Source of the DNA: Candidatus Cloacimonadota bacterium
GTDB lineage: Bacteria; Cloacimonadota; Cloacimonadia; Cloacimonadales; JAOZMQ01
Length of the DNA stretch: 5,786 bases
Assembly (NCBI GenBank): GCA_029934195.1
Contig: JAOZMQ010000040.1
Span: 7,637 to 13,422, forward strand
Reading direction: 5' to 3'
Shown: positions 1 through 5,786 of the stretch, one piece after another
Position numbering within the stretch: position 1 is the first letter of the stretch
How the letters are laid out: every line of letters starts with the position of its first letter
Made by a program: the position numbers and the translations under genes
Notes under the pieces: generated by a model
Database searches by the model: none
The model's input: only the letters and a program-made list of their open reading frames with translations
Told to the model about the DNA's origin: nothing

Positions 1-62
1 AGATCAATCAGCCTGATTGACAATTGCAGAAGCTTTTCTTTTTCTACAAAAAAAATATCAAT
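1..62. repeat. 62-bp direct repeat, copy 1
   Basis: This copy matches 136-198 base for base over the first 47 positions. It then differs only in the length of an A run (8 here, 9 in the second copy) before the common end TATCAAT. It may be truncated by the window edge, because the second copy is preceded by TTTTTGT. It contains the palindrome TCAATCAGCCTGATTGA at 4-20. Confidence 0.9.
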
Positions 63-87
63 GACGCAAAAGATAAACCCCCTTTTT

Positions 88-103
88 CGAACGTACTCGT
101 TCG
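88..103. repeat. Perfect hairpin between the repeat copies
   Basis: CGAACG (88-93) and CGTTCG (98-103) are perfect inverted arms around the 4-base loop TACT. The hairpin sits directly beside a second one (105-125), and both lie in the spacer between the two copies of the direct repeat. This paired-hairpin layout resembles REP/BIME-type or MITE-type intergenic elements, but no element family can be named from the sequence alone. Confidence 0.6.
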
Positions 104-104
104 C

Positions 105-133
105 ATTCCCCCTACGAAGGGGAATCAGTTTTT
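105..133 (+). terminator. Possible rho-independent terminator
   Basis: ATTCCCC (105-111) pairs with GGGGAAT (119-125) around a 7-base loop. The stem is followed by CAG and then five T (129-133). The stem is GC-rich for this AT-rich region. The three-base gap before a short T run makes termination plausible rather than certain. It would serve a gene to the left of the window, or it may only be part of the repeat element. Confidence 0.35.
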
Positions 134-135
134 GT

Positions 136-198
136 AGATCAATCAGCCTGATTGACAATTGCAGAAGCTTTTCTTTTTCTACAAAAAAAAATATCAAT
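136..198. repeat. 62-bp direct repeat, copy 2
   Basis: This is the second copy of the repeat at 1-62, offset by 135 bases, with one extra A in the A run. Its left end overlaps an inverted repeat: TTTTTGTAGA at 129-138 is the reverse complement of TCTACAAAAA at 178-187. The copy is therefore bracketed by 10-bp terminal inverted repeats. It ends about 60 bases before the start codon of the first gene. Confidence 0.9.
139..155. promoter_or_regulatory. 17-bp palindrome, possible protein-binding site
   Basis: TCAATCAG and CTGATTGA form 8-bp arms around a single central C. With so short a centre it fits a dimeric protein-binding site better than an RNA hairpin. The identical palindrome occurs at 4-20 in the first repeat copy. 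It partly overlaps TTGACA at 152-157, which matches a sigma-70 -35 box, but I find no good -10 box at the right spacing. A regulatory role is a guess; it may simply belong to the repeat element. Confidence 0.3.
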
Positions 199-244
199 AA
201 TTTTTTAGAACTGGTAAGAATATTGCATTGTTCGTAAAAAAAAT

Positions 245-250
245 AAGGAG
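245..250 (+). promoter_or_regulatory. Ribosome binding site deciding the first start
   Basis: AAGGAG lies 7 bases before the ATG at 258. This favours that ATG over the in-frame TTG at 228, which has no Shine-Dalgarno sequence and would add ten residues in front of an already complete signal peptide. Confidence 0.85.
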
Positions 251-257
251 AATATTA

Positions 258-3248
258 ATGAAATTCAAAATATCTTTAATCTTATTTCTGATGGTTGGAG
301 TTCTTTTAGCACAAGTACCGACTATGTGGAATAATGAAACAGCAATTCGACAAGGAGTAAACATTGAATGGTTTAGAACAGCTACAAATACAAATGATGG
401 AGCTGTTGTTTATGTATGGTCAGACACAAAACTTGGTGAACGAGATGTGTGGGCTCAAAAATTAGATTCTTCTGGAACCCATCTTTGGGGTGAACCAATT
501 TTAGTTGATGGTAAAGCAAGTCGTCAGGAAGATCCGGTTGTAATTGGAACAACAGATGGTGGCGTTATTATTGCGTGGGTAGATTTTTCAAATGAAGATA
601 GTGGTGATATTTATGCACAAAAAATTAATTCTAACGGTGAAAAAGAATGGGCAGATGGTGGAGTTGCACTTTGTACAGCACCAGAAATTCAAATCAGCTT
701 AAACATTGTAAGAGATGATGATGGTGGAGCTTATGTTATTTGGATGGACATGCGTAATGCCGGTGGTTCAGATATTTATGGTGTACATCTTGATTCAGAT
801 GGAAACAATCTTTGGGATGTAAACGGAAATGCAATTGCTTCCGGTGATGGAGATCAATACAGTCATACATTCTGGGAAGACGGTCAAGGTGGAGCAATTA
901 TGGCTTATGTTACGAGAGTTGCTTCCAATGTCGATTTAGAAATAACAAGAATCTTATCAGATGGAACTCAACCTTGGGGAGATGGAGCATTAGTTTTATG
1001 CGATGCAAACGGTGATCAAGGTCCTGTAAAAATTACTCCAGATGGTGCTAATTCTTTTGCGTTAGCTTGGGCGGACGAAAGAACAGACGATGGTGATATT
1101 TATGGAAGAAGAATAGATATTGATGGAAATTTTCTTACAGATGAATTTGCAATTTATGCTGGAACAAGTAAACAGATTGGTCCACGTGTAACCTCAAATG
1201 GAGATGAAACATTTTTCGTAATTTGGGATGACGATAGATTAACCAATGATGATAGTGATATTTTTATTCAAAGAATAGACTCTGCTGGAAATCCTCTTTG
1301 GGCTCCGGAAGGAGTAATTATTTGTGATGAAGATTATCATCAAAAAAATGCTCGTATCGTTCCAGATTTAGAAGAAGGCTGTTATATTGTATGGGATGAT
1401 CAACGACCAGGCGGACATCCACAAGTTGATATTTACCTTCAACATCTTGATGCTGATGGTAATAATACATTTACAGAAGATGGATTACTTATTTGCGATT
1501 CACCTAATTGGCAAGTAAAACCATCAATAAAATTCAATGACGGAAAAGTTTTTCTTGTATGGGAAGACGGTAGAAATGGCTCAATTGGTCTATATTCTCA
1601 AATTGTAGATCCTTCTGGAACTATGATTCAAGATATAAATGGGGAAATAGTTTTCTGGGGATTGTCTGGAGATGCAAGCGATATTCAGATTGTAGAAAAT
1701 AATCAAAATGCAATTATTGTATGGAAAGATAATCGATTTGCAGCAGAAGGAAATAAAATATTCTGTCAAATTTTAGATGAAAATGGTAATATTTCTTTTG
1801 AAGAAAATGGAATTCAAATTACAGAGAGTTTACCTGGTGAACAAGCATATTCAAAAATAATTCCAAATAATCAAAATGGTGCAACTATCGTGTGGACACA
1901 AGCTGATGCAGAAGCAAATAAAGCATACGCTCAATCAATTGATAGCTCTGGAAATAAATTATTTGGTGAAAATGGTTTAGCATTATGTTCTCTTGCTGAG
2001 AATCAAGAAGATGTAAATATTTCATCAGAAAATGGTTCTTTTTATACTGGCTGGAGGATTATGAATTCAGCAAGTTGGCCTCCTACATATTATATTTGTG
2101 GGCAAAAAATAGTTGATGGTAATCCTCAATGGACTGATGAAGGTAAAACAATTGCTACAGCTGAAGGTCAAGATCTATTTATGGAAGATATTGTTGGTAG
2201 ATATTATATCTATTCAAGCGGACCTTTTGAAGAAACAGACACTGATATTTATGTAAAGCTTGTTGATGAAAATGGAGATACAGCTCCAAACTGGCCTGAA
2301 AACGGTGTCCCAATTTGTCAAGCAGAAGAAGGTCAAAAAAATCCAAAAGGTTTTATGACATCTCAAGGTCTTCTTATAATTTGGCAAGATAGTCGTATGG
2401 GTTCTGCTGATATTTATGCTCAAATTATTAATGAAGATGCTTCTGTTGAATGGGATATTAATGGTATTCCTTTTGCAGATTATAATGCTGACCAATCACA
2501 AGCAAATGTCCTTATTGACTCTGATATTTATGCTTATTGGACAGATTTCCGTAATGGCAATAATGAAGATATTGCTATGCAGAAATTTAATTATGAGCCA
2601 ACAAACCTTTGGTCTGACGATGCAGTATTTATTACTGAAAAAGACTCAGCTCAAGTTTTACCTTCAGCTGTTTCCTTTGATGAACACAAATTAGTTGTTT
2701 GGGAAGATTACTATACAAAAGATTCTGATGTTTATGCAGCTGTTGTTACTAATGACGGAGAAGTTTTAGGACCGGATAATGGTTTTGAAGTTTGTACAGA
2801 ATATTCATTCCAACATGAACCTAAGTTAGCAAAATTAGATGATTCAAACACTTATGTTGTTTGGCAAGATGGACGCTCAAGTGGTAAAGAACTTATTTAT
2901 GGAATTTATGCTCAAAAATTATCTGTTCAAGAAATTGTTCATAATGATGAGAATGGAATAGAAGTATCTCAACCTGTTTCTTTAAATCAGAATTATCCAA
3001 ATCCATTTAATCCGAACACTGAAATTTCTTTCAATATAATGAATGATGAAAATGTTGCTCTTTCAATCTATAATGTAAAAGGTCAACAAGTAAAAACTCT
3101 TGTTACTGATGATTTAAAAGCTGGTAACCATAAGTATCTTTGGAATGGTCAAAATGATTCCGGTGAAAACGTAAGTAGCGGAATGTACTTCTATAAATTG
3201 GATACTTCTAAAAAAAGTATCACCAAAAAAATGCTCTTAATGAAATAA
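258..3248 (+). CDS. Secreted repeat (beta-propeller-like) protein with T9SS-like sorting tail
   Basis: The product has 996 residues. Residues 1-18 form a signal peptide (MKFK, then a hydrophobic stretch ending LLA), with likely cleavage before Q19. Residues 54-890 carry sixteen degenerate units of about 54 residues, each centred on a W-x-D-x-R ... DIYxQ-(I/L)D-xx-G motif, often followed by W, then G-x-x-(I/L)C. The length and motif suggest four-stranded propeller blades, perhaps two eight-bladed propellers; that fold is an inference. Residues 906-996 are a T9SS type A-like sorting domain (YPNPFNP at 913-919, SGMYFYKL at 974-981). No catalytic motif is visible, so the protein could be a surface or matrix-binding component; substrate and partner are unknown. 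It lies 61 bases upstream of a secreted carboxypeptidase that shares its export tail. The start is the ATG with AAGGAG 7 bases upstream. The coding call is very secure; the function is not. Confidence 0.96.
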   Translation: MKFKISLILFLMVGVLLAQVPTMWNNETAIRQGVNIEWFRTATNTNDGAVVYVWSDTKLGERDVWAQKLDSSGTHLWGEPILVDGKASRQEDPVVIGTTDGGVIIAWVDFSNEDSGDIYAQKINSNGEKEWADGGVALCTAPEIQISLNIVRDDDGGAYVIWMDMRNAGGSDIYGVHLDSDGNNLWDVNGNAIASGDGDQYSHTFWEDGQGGAIMAYVTRVASNVDLEITRILSDGTQPWGDGALVLCDANGDQGPVKITPDGANSFALAWADERTDDGDIYGRRIDIDGNFLTDEFAIYAGTSKQIGPRVTSNGDETFFVIWDDDRLTNDDSDIFIQRIDSAGNPLWAPEGVIICDEDYHQKNARIVPDLEEGCYIVWDDQRPGGHPQVDIYLQHLDADGNNTFTEDGLLICDSPNWQVKPSIKFNDGKVFLVWEDGRNGSIGLYSQIVDPSGTMIQDINGEIVFWGLSGDASDIQIVENNQNAIIVWKDNRFAAEGNKIFCQILDENGNISFEENGIQITESLPGEQAYSKIIPNNQNGATIVWTQADAEANKAYAQSIDSSGNKLFGENGLALCSLAENQEDVNISSENGSFYTGWRIMNSASWPPTYYICGQKIVDGNPQWTDEGKTIATAEGQDLFMEDIVGRYYIYSSGPFEETDTDIYVKLVDENGDTAPNWPENGVPICQAEEGQKNPKGFMTSQGLLIIWQDSRMGSADIYAQIINEDASVEWDINGIPFADYNADQSQANVLIDSDIYAYWTDFRNGNNEDIAMQKFNYEPTNLWSDDAVFITEKDSAQVLPSAVSFDEHKLVVWEDYYTKDSDVYAAVVTNDGEVLGPDNGFEVCTEYSFQHEPKLAKLDDSNTYVVWQDGRSSGKELIYGIYAQKLSVQEIVHNDENGIEVSQPVSLNQNYPNPFNPNTEISFNIMNDENVALSIYNVKGQQVKTLVTDDLKAGNHKYLWNGQNDSGENVSSGMYFYKLDTSKKSITKKMLLMK
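417..2927 (+). repeat. Sixteen protein repeats of about 54 residues
   Basis: The motif starts near residues 54, 107, 162, 216, 270, 322, 378, 434, 488, 545, 598, 649, 708, 760, 814 and 868 of the first protein, so spacing stays between about 51 and 59 residues. Well-preserved units read like IWDDDR..DSDIFIQRID or VWDDQR..VDIYLQHLD. Units 4, 10, 11 and 12 have lost most of the W-x-D-x-R signature but keep the spacing and the hydrophobic pattern. Divergence between units is high, so this is an old internal duplication rather than a recent tandem expansion. Confidence 0.85.
2973..3245 (+). other. T9SS type A-like C-terminal sorting domain (first protein)
   Basis: Residues 906-996 begin VSLNQNYPNPFNPNTEISF, continue with a beta-strand-rich segment containing SIYNVKGQQVKTL and a W-N-G-x-x-x-x-G turn, and end with SGMYFYKL and a lysine-rich KKMLLMK. 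This is the usual layout of the FlgD-like/Por-type secretion tail, which directs export across the outer membrane and is commonly removed or used for surface attachment. Confidence 0.88.
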
Positions 3249-3265
3249 GAGAAAAGATAATAATT

Positions 3266-3300
3266 GAAGAAAGTGATAAGTTGCTTTCTTCTTTTTTTTT
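3266..3300 (+). terminator. Intergenic rho-independent terminator or attenuator
   Basis: GAAGAAAG (3266-3273) pairs with CTTTCTTC (3284-3291), and two G-U pairs could extend the stem inward to a 6-base loop. Nine T follow at 3292-3300. The stem holds only three G-C pairs, so termination may be incomplete. The T run ends directly against the GGAGG of the second gene, so transcripts ending here would lack that gene's ribosome binding site, and only read-through would express it. Confidence 0.65.
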
Positions 3301-3305
3301 GGAGG
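3301..3305 (+). promoter_or_regulatory. Ribosome binding site deciding the TTG start
   Basis: GGAGG lies 4 bases before TTG at 3310, which is close but workable. It supports the TTG as start. The next in-frame ATG (codon 12) would remove most of the signal peptide and has no Shine-Dalgarno sequence near it. Confidence 0.8.
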
Positions 3306-3309
3306 AATT

Positions 3310-5634
3310 TTGAAAAATATTTTTTTATTTCTACTAATAATAATGACATTTGGTCTTTATGCTCAAATAGGACTTCCAGAATTTTATCATACTTTTGATG
3401 AGATGAAAGAAGAAGTTGATATATTAGTTGAACAATACCCGGACTTAATAAAAGTTGAGCAAATTGGCTGGTCATCCGGAGCACCTTTTATTGATCCAAT
3501 TCCAATTTGGGCTGTAAAAATTTCTGATAATGTTAATGTTGATGAAGACGAACCGGAAGTTTTATTTGTTGGTTCTTGTCATGCAGAAGAAGTTATCGGA
3601 AATGAAATTGTAATCCACAACATTAAAGAAATTATGGATAATTATTATATTTATCCATTTAGCCAATACGTGCAAAGATTGGAAATATGGTTTATTTTAT
3701 CTGTTAATCCTGAAGGTATTTCAGTTGTTATGGACGGGACAGATCTTTCTTATAGAAAAAATATGACTGATTGTAATAACAACGGAATATTTGATTTTGA
3801 AGATGGTCAAGGAAGCGATATTGATGGAGTAGATCCAAATAGGAATTATGATTATAATTGGATTCATGGCTACAGATTTATGGAAGAAGGCGGTACTGAA
3901 TGGTATGACTATTTTCGCGGATTTGAACCTTTTGGAAACGGTGGAGTTGCTGCTTTAAGAGATTTTGCAGAAGAACATCATATTATATATTCTATCAATT
4001 GGCACTCATCTCGTTCCGGTTTGGTTTCTGAAAAAGTTTATTATCCATATCAATGGTTTGGTGTAGAAAATCGTAAATGTCCGGACTTTGAAATTAGTAA
4101 ACAAATTGGTGAAACTGTAGCATCAAAAATTGAAAAAGAAGAAGGTGGAAGCTTCTATTTACCATCTGCTTCCAAAAATAGAGTTGGGACTTCTACACCT
4201 TGGTTTTATAATGAGCATGGTACTTTTCAGCTTACAATTGAAACTTCAAATTTACAGCCAAGTACAGAAAGTTCTTTGAATGATATAATCGCCAAATGTT
4301 CTGAAGGTGCAGAGTGGATTCTACAACGTGCAACTAAAAACTTCCTTGAAGTAAGCCCTCTTTTGACCGGAAAAGTTTTTGATGCTGAAACCGGAGAACC
4401 TCTTTTTGCAGAAATTATAGTTGAAGAAAATCATTCACAATCTTTCCGCCCAAGAATGACTGATTCTTTTGGAAGATACTGGAGACCTTTAACAAATGGA
4501 ACTTATACCGTAACTGCAAGAAAAAAAGGGTATCAATCAATAACAAAACCGATAACTGTCAACAACTCTGGTTGGACAGTTGCAGCACAGGCAAATTTCG
4601 AGTTAGAACCTCTTGCCGAATGCTCATATTCTGGAATCGTTACTTGTTCCGGTAATCCGATTAACGCTACAATAACTATTTCTGATATTGAAGAAGATGA
4701 TGTTTTTGACGTTGTCAATGGTAGTATGAATTTTACAGTTTTTGCAGGTGAACATAATATCAGAGTGGAAGCTGAAGGCTGTTTTCCATACATTGGTTCT
4801 TTTGAAGCAAACTCCAACGGCTCCAATAATTTTGATATAGATTTGCAATCTGAAAACATTGTTTTCAATGATGATTTTGAAAATGGAACTTCTAATTGGA
4901 TTATTGATGGACCTTGGCAAATCATAACCGATAATGCTTTTGAAGGAAGTGCGATAACTGATAGTTGGGATGAAAATGACGGTTTTTATGCACCCAATTG
5001 TGATGTGAATATTACAACTTCATCACCAATTTCATTAGAAAGTGAACAAGAACATTTATTGACATTTCAGCAATACGTTTACACAGAAGATTCTTTTGAT
5101 TTTGTAAAAGTTGAAGTCTCCACTGATAATCAAAACTGGAATGAAATTTACAATTGTTCCGGACAGCATGATTATTGGAATAAGATTTACATTTCACTTA
5201 ATGAATTTGCCGGAAATGATGTTTTCTTAAGATTTAGATTAACAGCTGACACACCAGATCAGGACTTAAAACTTGTTGATCCAGGTTGGACAATTGATAA
5301 TATCAAAGTTATAAGTGGTAATGCTACAGCAAATGATAATAATGAAAATTTTACTCCAACTTATAATTCAACACTATTTCAAAATTATCCAAATCCATTT
5401 AACCCTGAAACAACAATTAATTTTATAGTTTCTGAAAAAAATGTCAAAGAAGCAAAAATTGATATTTTTAATATAAAAGGAGAAAAAGTAAAATCTTTCT
5501 TTTTAAATGATTCGGATCTTTCAAAAGGAAATGTTGTTTGGAATGCTAAAAATGTTTCAACAGGTATTTACTTTTATAAACTTTCAGTTAATAATAAAAC
5601 TATTGGTTTGAAGAAAGCCTGTTTAATAAAATAG
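3310..5634 (+). CDS. Secreted M14 zinc carboxypeptidase with T9SS-like sorting tail
   Basis: The product has 774 residues and a TTG start. It should remove C-terminal residues from extracellular proteins or peptides. Residues 1-18 are a signal peptide, cleaved before Q19. The M14 domain spans about 25-345. By comparison with carboxypeptidase A the zinc ligands are H91 and E94 (H-A-E-E) and H232 (SINWHSS), the substrate-binding pair is N177-R178 (DPNRNYDYNW), and the catalytic Glu is E311 (LTIETSN). Residues 154-165 form an EF-hand-like loop. Two carboxypeptidase-regulatory-like beta-sandwich domains follow (about 352-433 and 438-512), then a MAM/immune-inhibitor-A-like domain (about 517-668, ending DPGWTIDNIKV) and the sorting tail (689-774). 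The catalytic set looks complete, so an active enzyme is expected; substrate preference cannot be read. It follows the repeat-protein gene after 61 bases, across a terminator-like hairpin. The family call is very secure. Confidence 0.95.
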   Translation: MKNIFLFLLIIMTFGLYAQIGLPEFYHTFDEMKEEVDILVEQYPDLIKVEQIGWSSGAPFIDPIPIWAVKISDNVNVDEDEPEVLFVGSCHAEEVIGNEIVIHNIKEIMDNYYIYPFSQYVQRLEIWFILSVNPEGISVVMDGTDLSYRKNMTDCNNNGIFDFEDGQGSDIDGVDPNRNYDYNWIHGYRFMEEGGTEWYDYFRGFEPFGNGGVAALRDFAEEHHIIYSINWHSSRSGLVSEKVYYPYQWFGVENRKCPDFEISKQIGETVASKIEKEEGGSFYLPSASKNRVGTSTPWFYNEHGTFQLTIETSNLQPSTESSLNDIIAKCSEGAEWILQRATKNFLEVSPLLTGKVFDAETGEPLFAEIIVEENHSQSFRPRMTDSFGRYWRPLTNGTYTVTARKKGYQSITKPITVNNSGWTVAAQANFELEPLAECSYSGIVTCSGNPINATITISDIEEDDVFDVVNGSMNFTVFAGEHNIRVEAEGCFPYIGSFEANSNGSNNFDIDLQSENIVFNDDFENGTSNWIIDGPWQIITDNAFEGSAITDSWDENDGFYAPNCDVNITTSSPISLESEQEHLLTFQQYVYTEDSFDFVKVEVSTDNQNWNEIYNCSGQHDYWNKIYISLNEFAGNDVFLRFRLTADTPDQDLKLVDPGWTIDNIKVISGNATANDNNENFTPTYNSTLFQNYPNPFNPETTINFIVSEKNVKEAKIDIFNIKGEKVKSFFLNDSDLSKGNVVWNAKNVSTGIYFYKLSVNNKTIGLKKACLIK
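5374..5631 (+). other. T9SS type A-like C-terminal sorting domain (second protein)
   Basis: Residues 689-774 carry LFQNYPNPFNPETTINF, then IDIFNIKGEKVKSF, a VVWNAKN turn, TGIYFYKLSV and a lysine-containing end. The order of elements matches the tail of the first protein, so both should use the same outer-membrane export route. The two tails are clearly related but diverged. Confidence 0.87.
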
Positions 5635-5643
5635 ATTAAATAC

Positions 5644-5693
5644 AAACCACCTTTGAAATGGTCATAAGACCTTTCAAGTGGTGGTTTTTTTTT
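5644..5693 (+). terminator. Strong rho-independent terminator
   Basis: AAACCACC (5644-5651) pairs with GGTGGTTT (5680-5687). After a small internal loop, TTGAAA pairs with TTTCAA and, past a bulged T, GGTC pairs with GACC around the loop ATAA. A run of nine T (5685-5693) follows. It begins 9 bases after the stop codon of the carboxypeptidase gene and closes the transcription unit. Confidence 0.9.
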
Positions 5694-5786
5694 AAAATAG
5701 GAAATACAGAAAACCTGACCTCATAGATATTTTTTTTTGCTAAACCTATAGATATTTCGTAGTTACAAAATTTCGTGATTTCCTTT
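5694..5786. other. Gene-free right end with short repeats
   Basis: No reading frame of useful size is visible. The stretch holds ATAGATATTT twice (5723-5732 and 5748-5757), each preceded by AAACCT (5711-5716 and 5742-5747), and TTTCGT twice (5755-5760 and 5771-5776). It is probably the start of another intergenic region; the window ends before its context can be judged. Confidence 0.5.

Larger units (their letters stand above)
1..257. other. Gene-free upstream region with repeats and hairpins
   Basis: No convincing coding region lies here. The stretch contains a 62-bp direct repeat in two copies, a palindrome inside each copy, two hairpins between the copies, and the leader with the ribosome binding site of the first gene. 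It looks like an intergenic repeat element rather than a decayed gene, because the symmetry is at DNA level and no reading frame of useful length crosses it. The element probably continues to the left of the window, since the first copy starts at base 1. Confidence 0.7.

Noticed and set aside
152..157. TTGACA as a -35 promoter box for the first gene
   Set aside because: The match is perfect, but 17 bases further on there is only a T-rich stretch with no TATAAT-like box. It is part of the duplicated element, so it may be chance.
1..198. CRISPR-like repeat and spacer
   Set aside because: There are only two copies of a 62-bp repeat around a hairpin-rich 73-base spacer, with no cas genes and no further units visible.
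228..257. Upstream TTG start for the first gene, adding ten residues
   Set aside because: It has no Shine-Dalgarno sequence, while ATG 258 has AAGGAG at 7 bases and gives a normal signal peptide directly.
2214..2495. Antisense reading frame inside the first gene
   Set aside because: It is a shadow of the strongly supported repeat-protein frame. It has no ribosome binding site and no recognisable protein features.
3256..3261. GATAAT as a -10 box of a private promoter for the second gene
   Set aside because: No -35 box lies at the right distance, and a transcript starting there would run straight into the terminator hairpin.
3191..3484. Antisense reading frame spanning the gap between the genes
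   Set aside because: It overlaps both coding regions and the terminator hairpin, and its composition reflects the complementary strand of AT-rich coding DNA.
4533..4925. Antisense frames inside the carboxypeptidase gene
   Set aside because: They overlap conserved accessory-domain sequence in the sense frame and have no start signals or domain features of their own.

Overview
The window is AT-rich and carries two complete genes on the + strand, one after the other. Both encode exported proteins ending in a type IX secretion (T9SS) type A-like sorting domain, with YPNPFNP at its start and a SGMYFYKL or TGIYFYKL strand near its end. Such tails are typical of the wider FCB group (Bacteroidota, Ignavibacteria, Cloacimonadota, Marinimicrobia and relatives). 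The low GC, the 54-residue 'W-x-D-x-R...DIYxQ' repeats and the modular M14 peptidase with that tail suggest a Cloacimonadota-like or related anaerobic lineage. That placement is an inference from protein style, not from a marker gene.

Layout. Positions 1-257 hold no gene. They contain a 62-bp direct repeat present twice (1-62 and 136-198), a 17-bp palindrome inside each copy, and two hairpins between the copies, the second looking like a terminator. Positions 258-3248 encode a 996-residue secreted protein: a signal peptide, sixteen degenerate repeats of about 54 residues (probable beta-propeller blades) and the sorting tail. A 61-base gap holds a hairpin plus nine T that ends directly against the ribosome binding site of the next gene. 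Positions 3310-5634 encode a 774-residue secreted M14 zinc carboxypeptidase with two carboxypeptidase-regulatory-like beta-sandwich domains, a MAM/immune-inhibitor-A-like domain and the sorting tail. A strong rho-independent terminator follows at 5644-5693. The last 93 bases hold no gene, only short repeats.

How they may work together. Both products should cross the inner membrane by Sec and then be recognised by the same outer-membrane export and attachment machinery through their tails. The peptidase probably trims extracellular proteins or peptides for amino-acid nutrition. The repeat protein has no visible catalytic motif and may be a binding or surface-layer component. A functional link rests only on adjacency and the shared export route. 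The hairpin between the genes suggests the second is expressed at a lower or separately controlled level. I see no defence system, RNA gene, CRISPR array or transposase. The main points of interest are the repeat architecture, the upstream repeat element and the terminator placed against a Shine-Dalgarno sequence.
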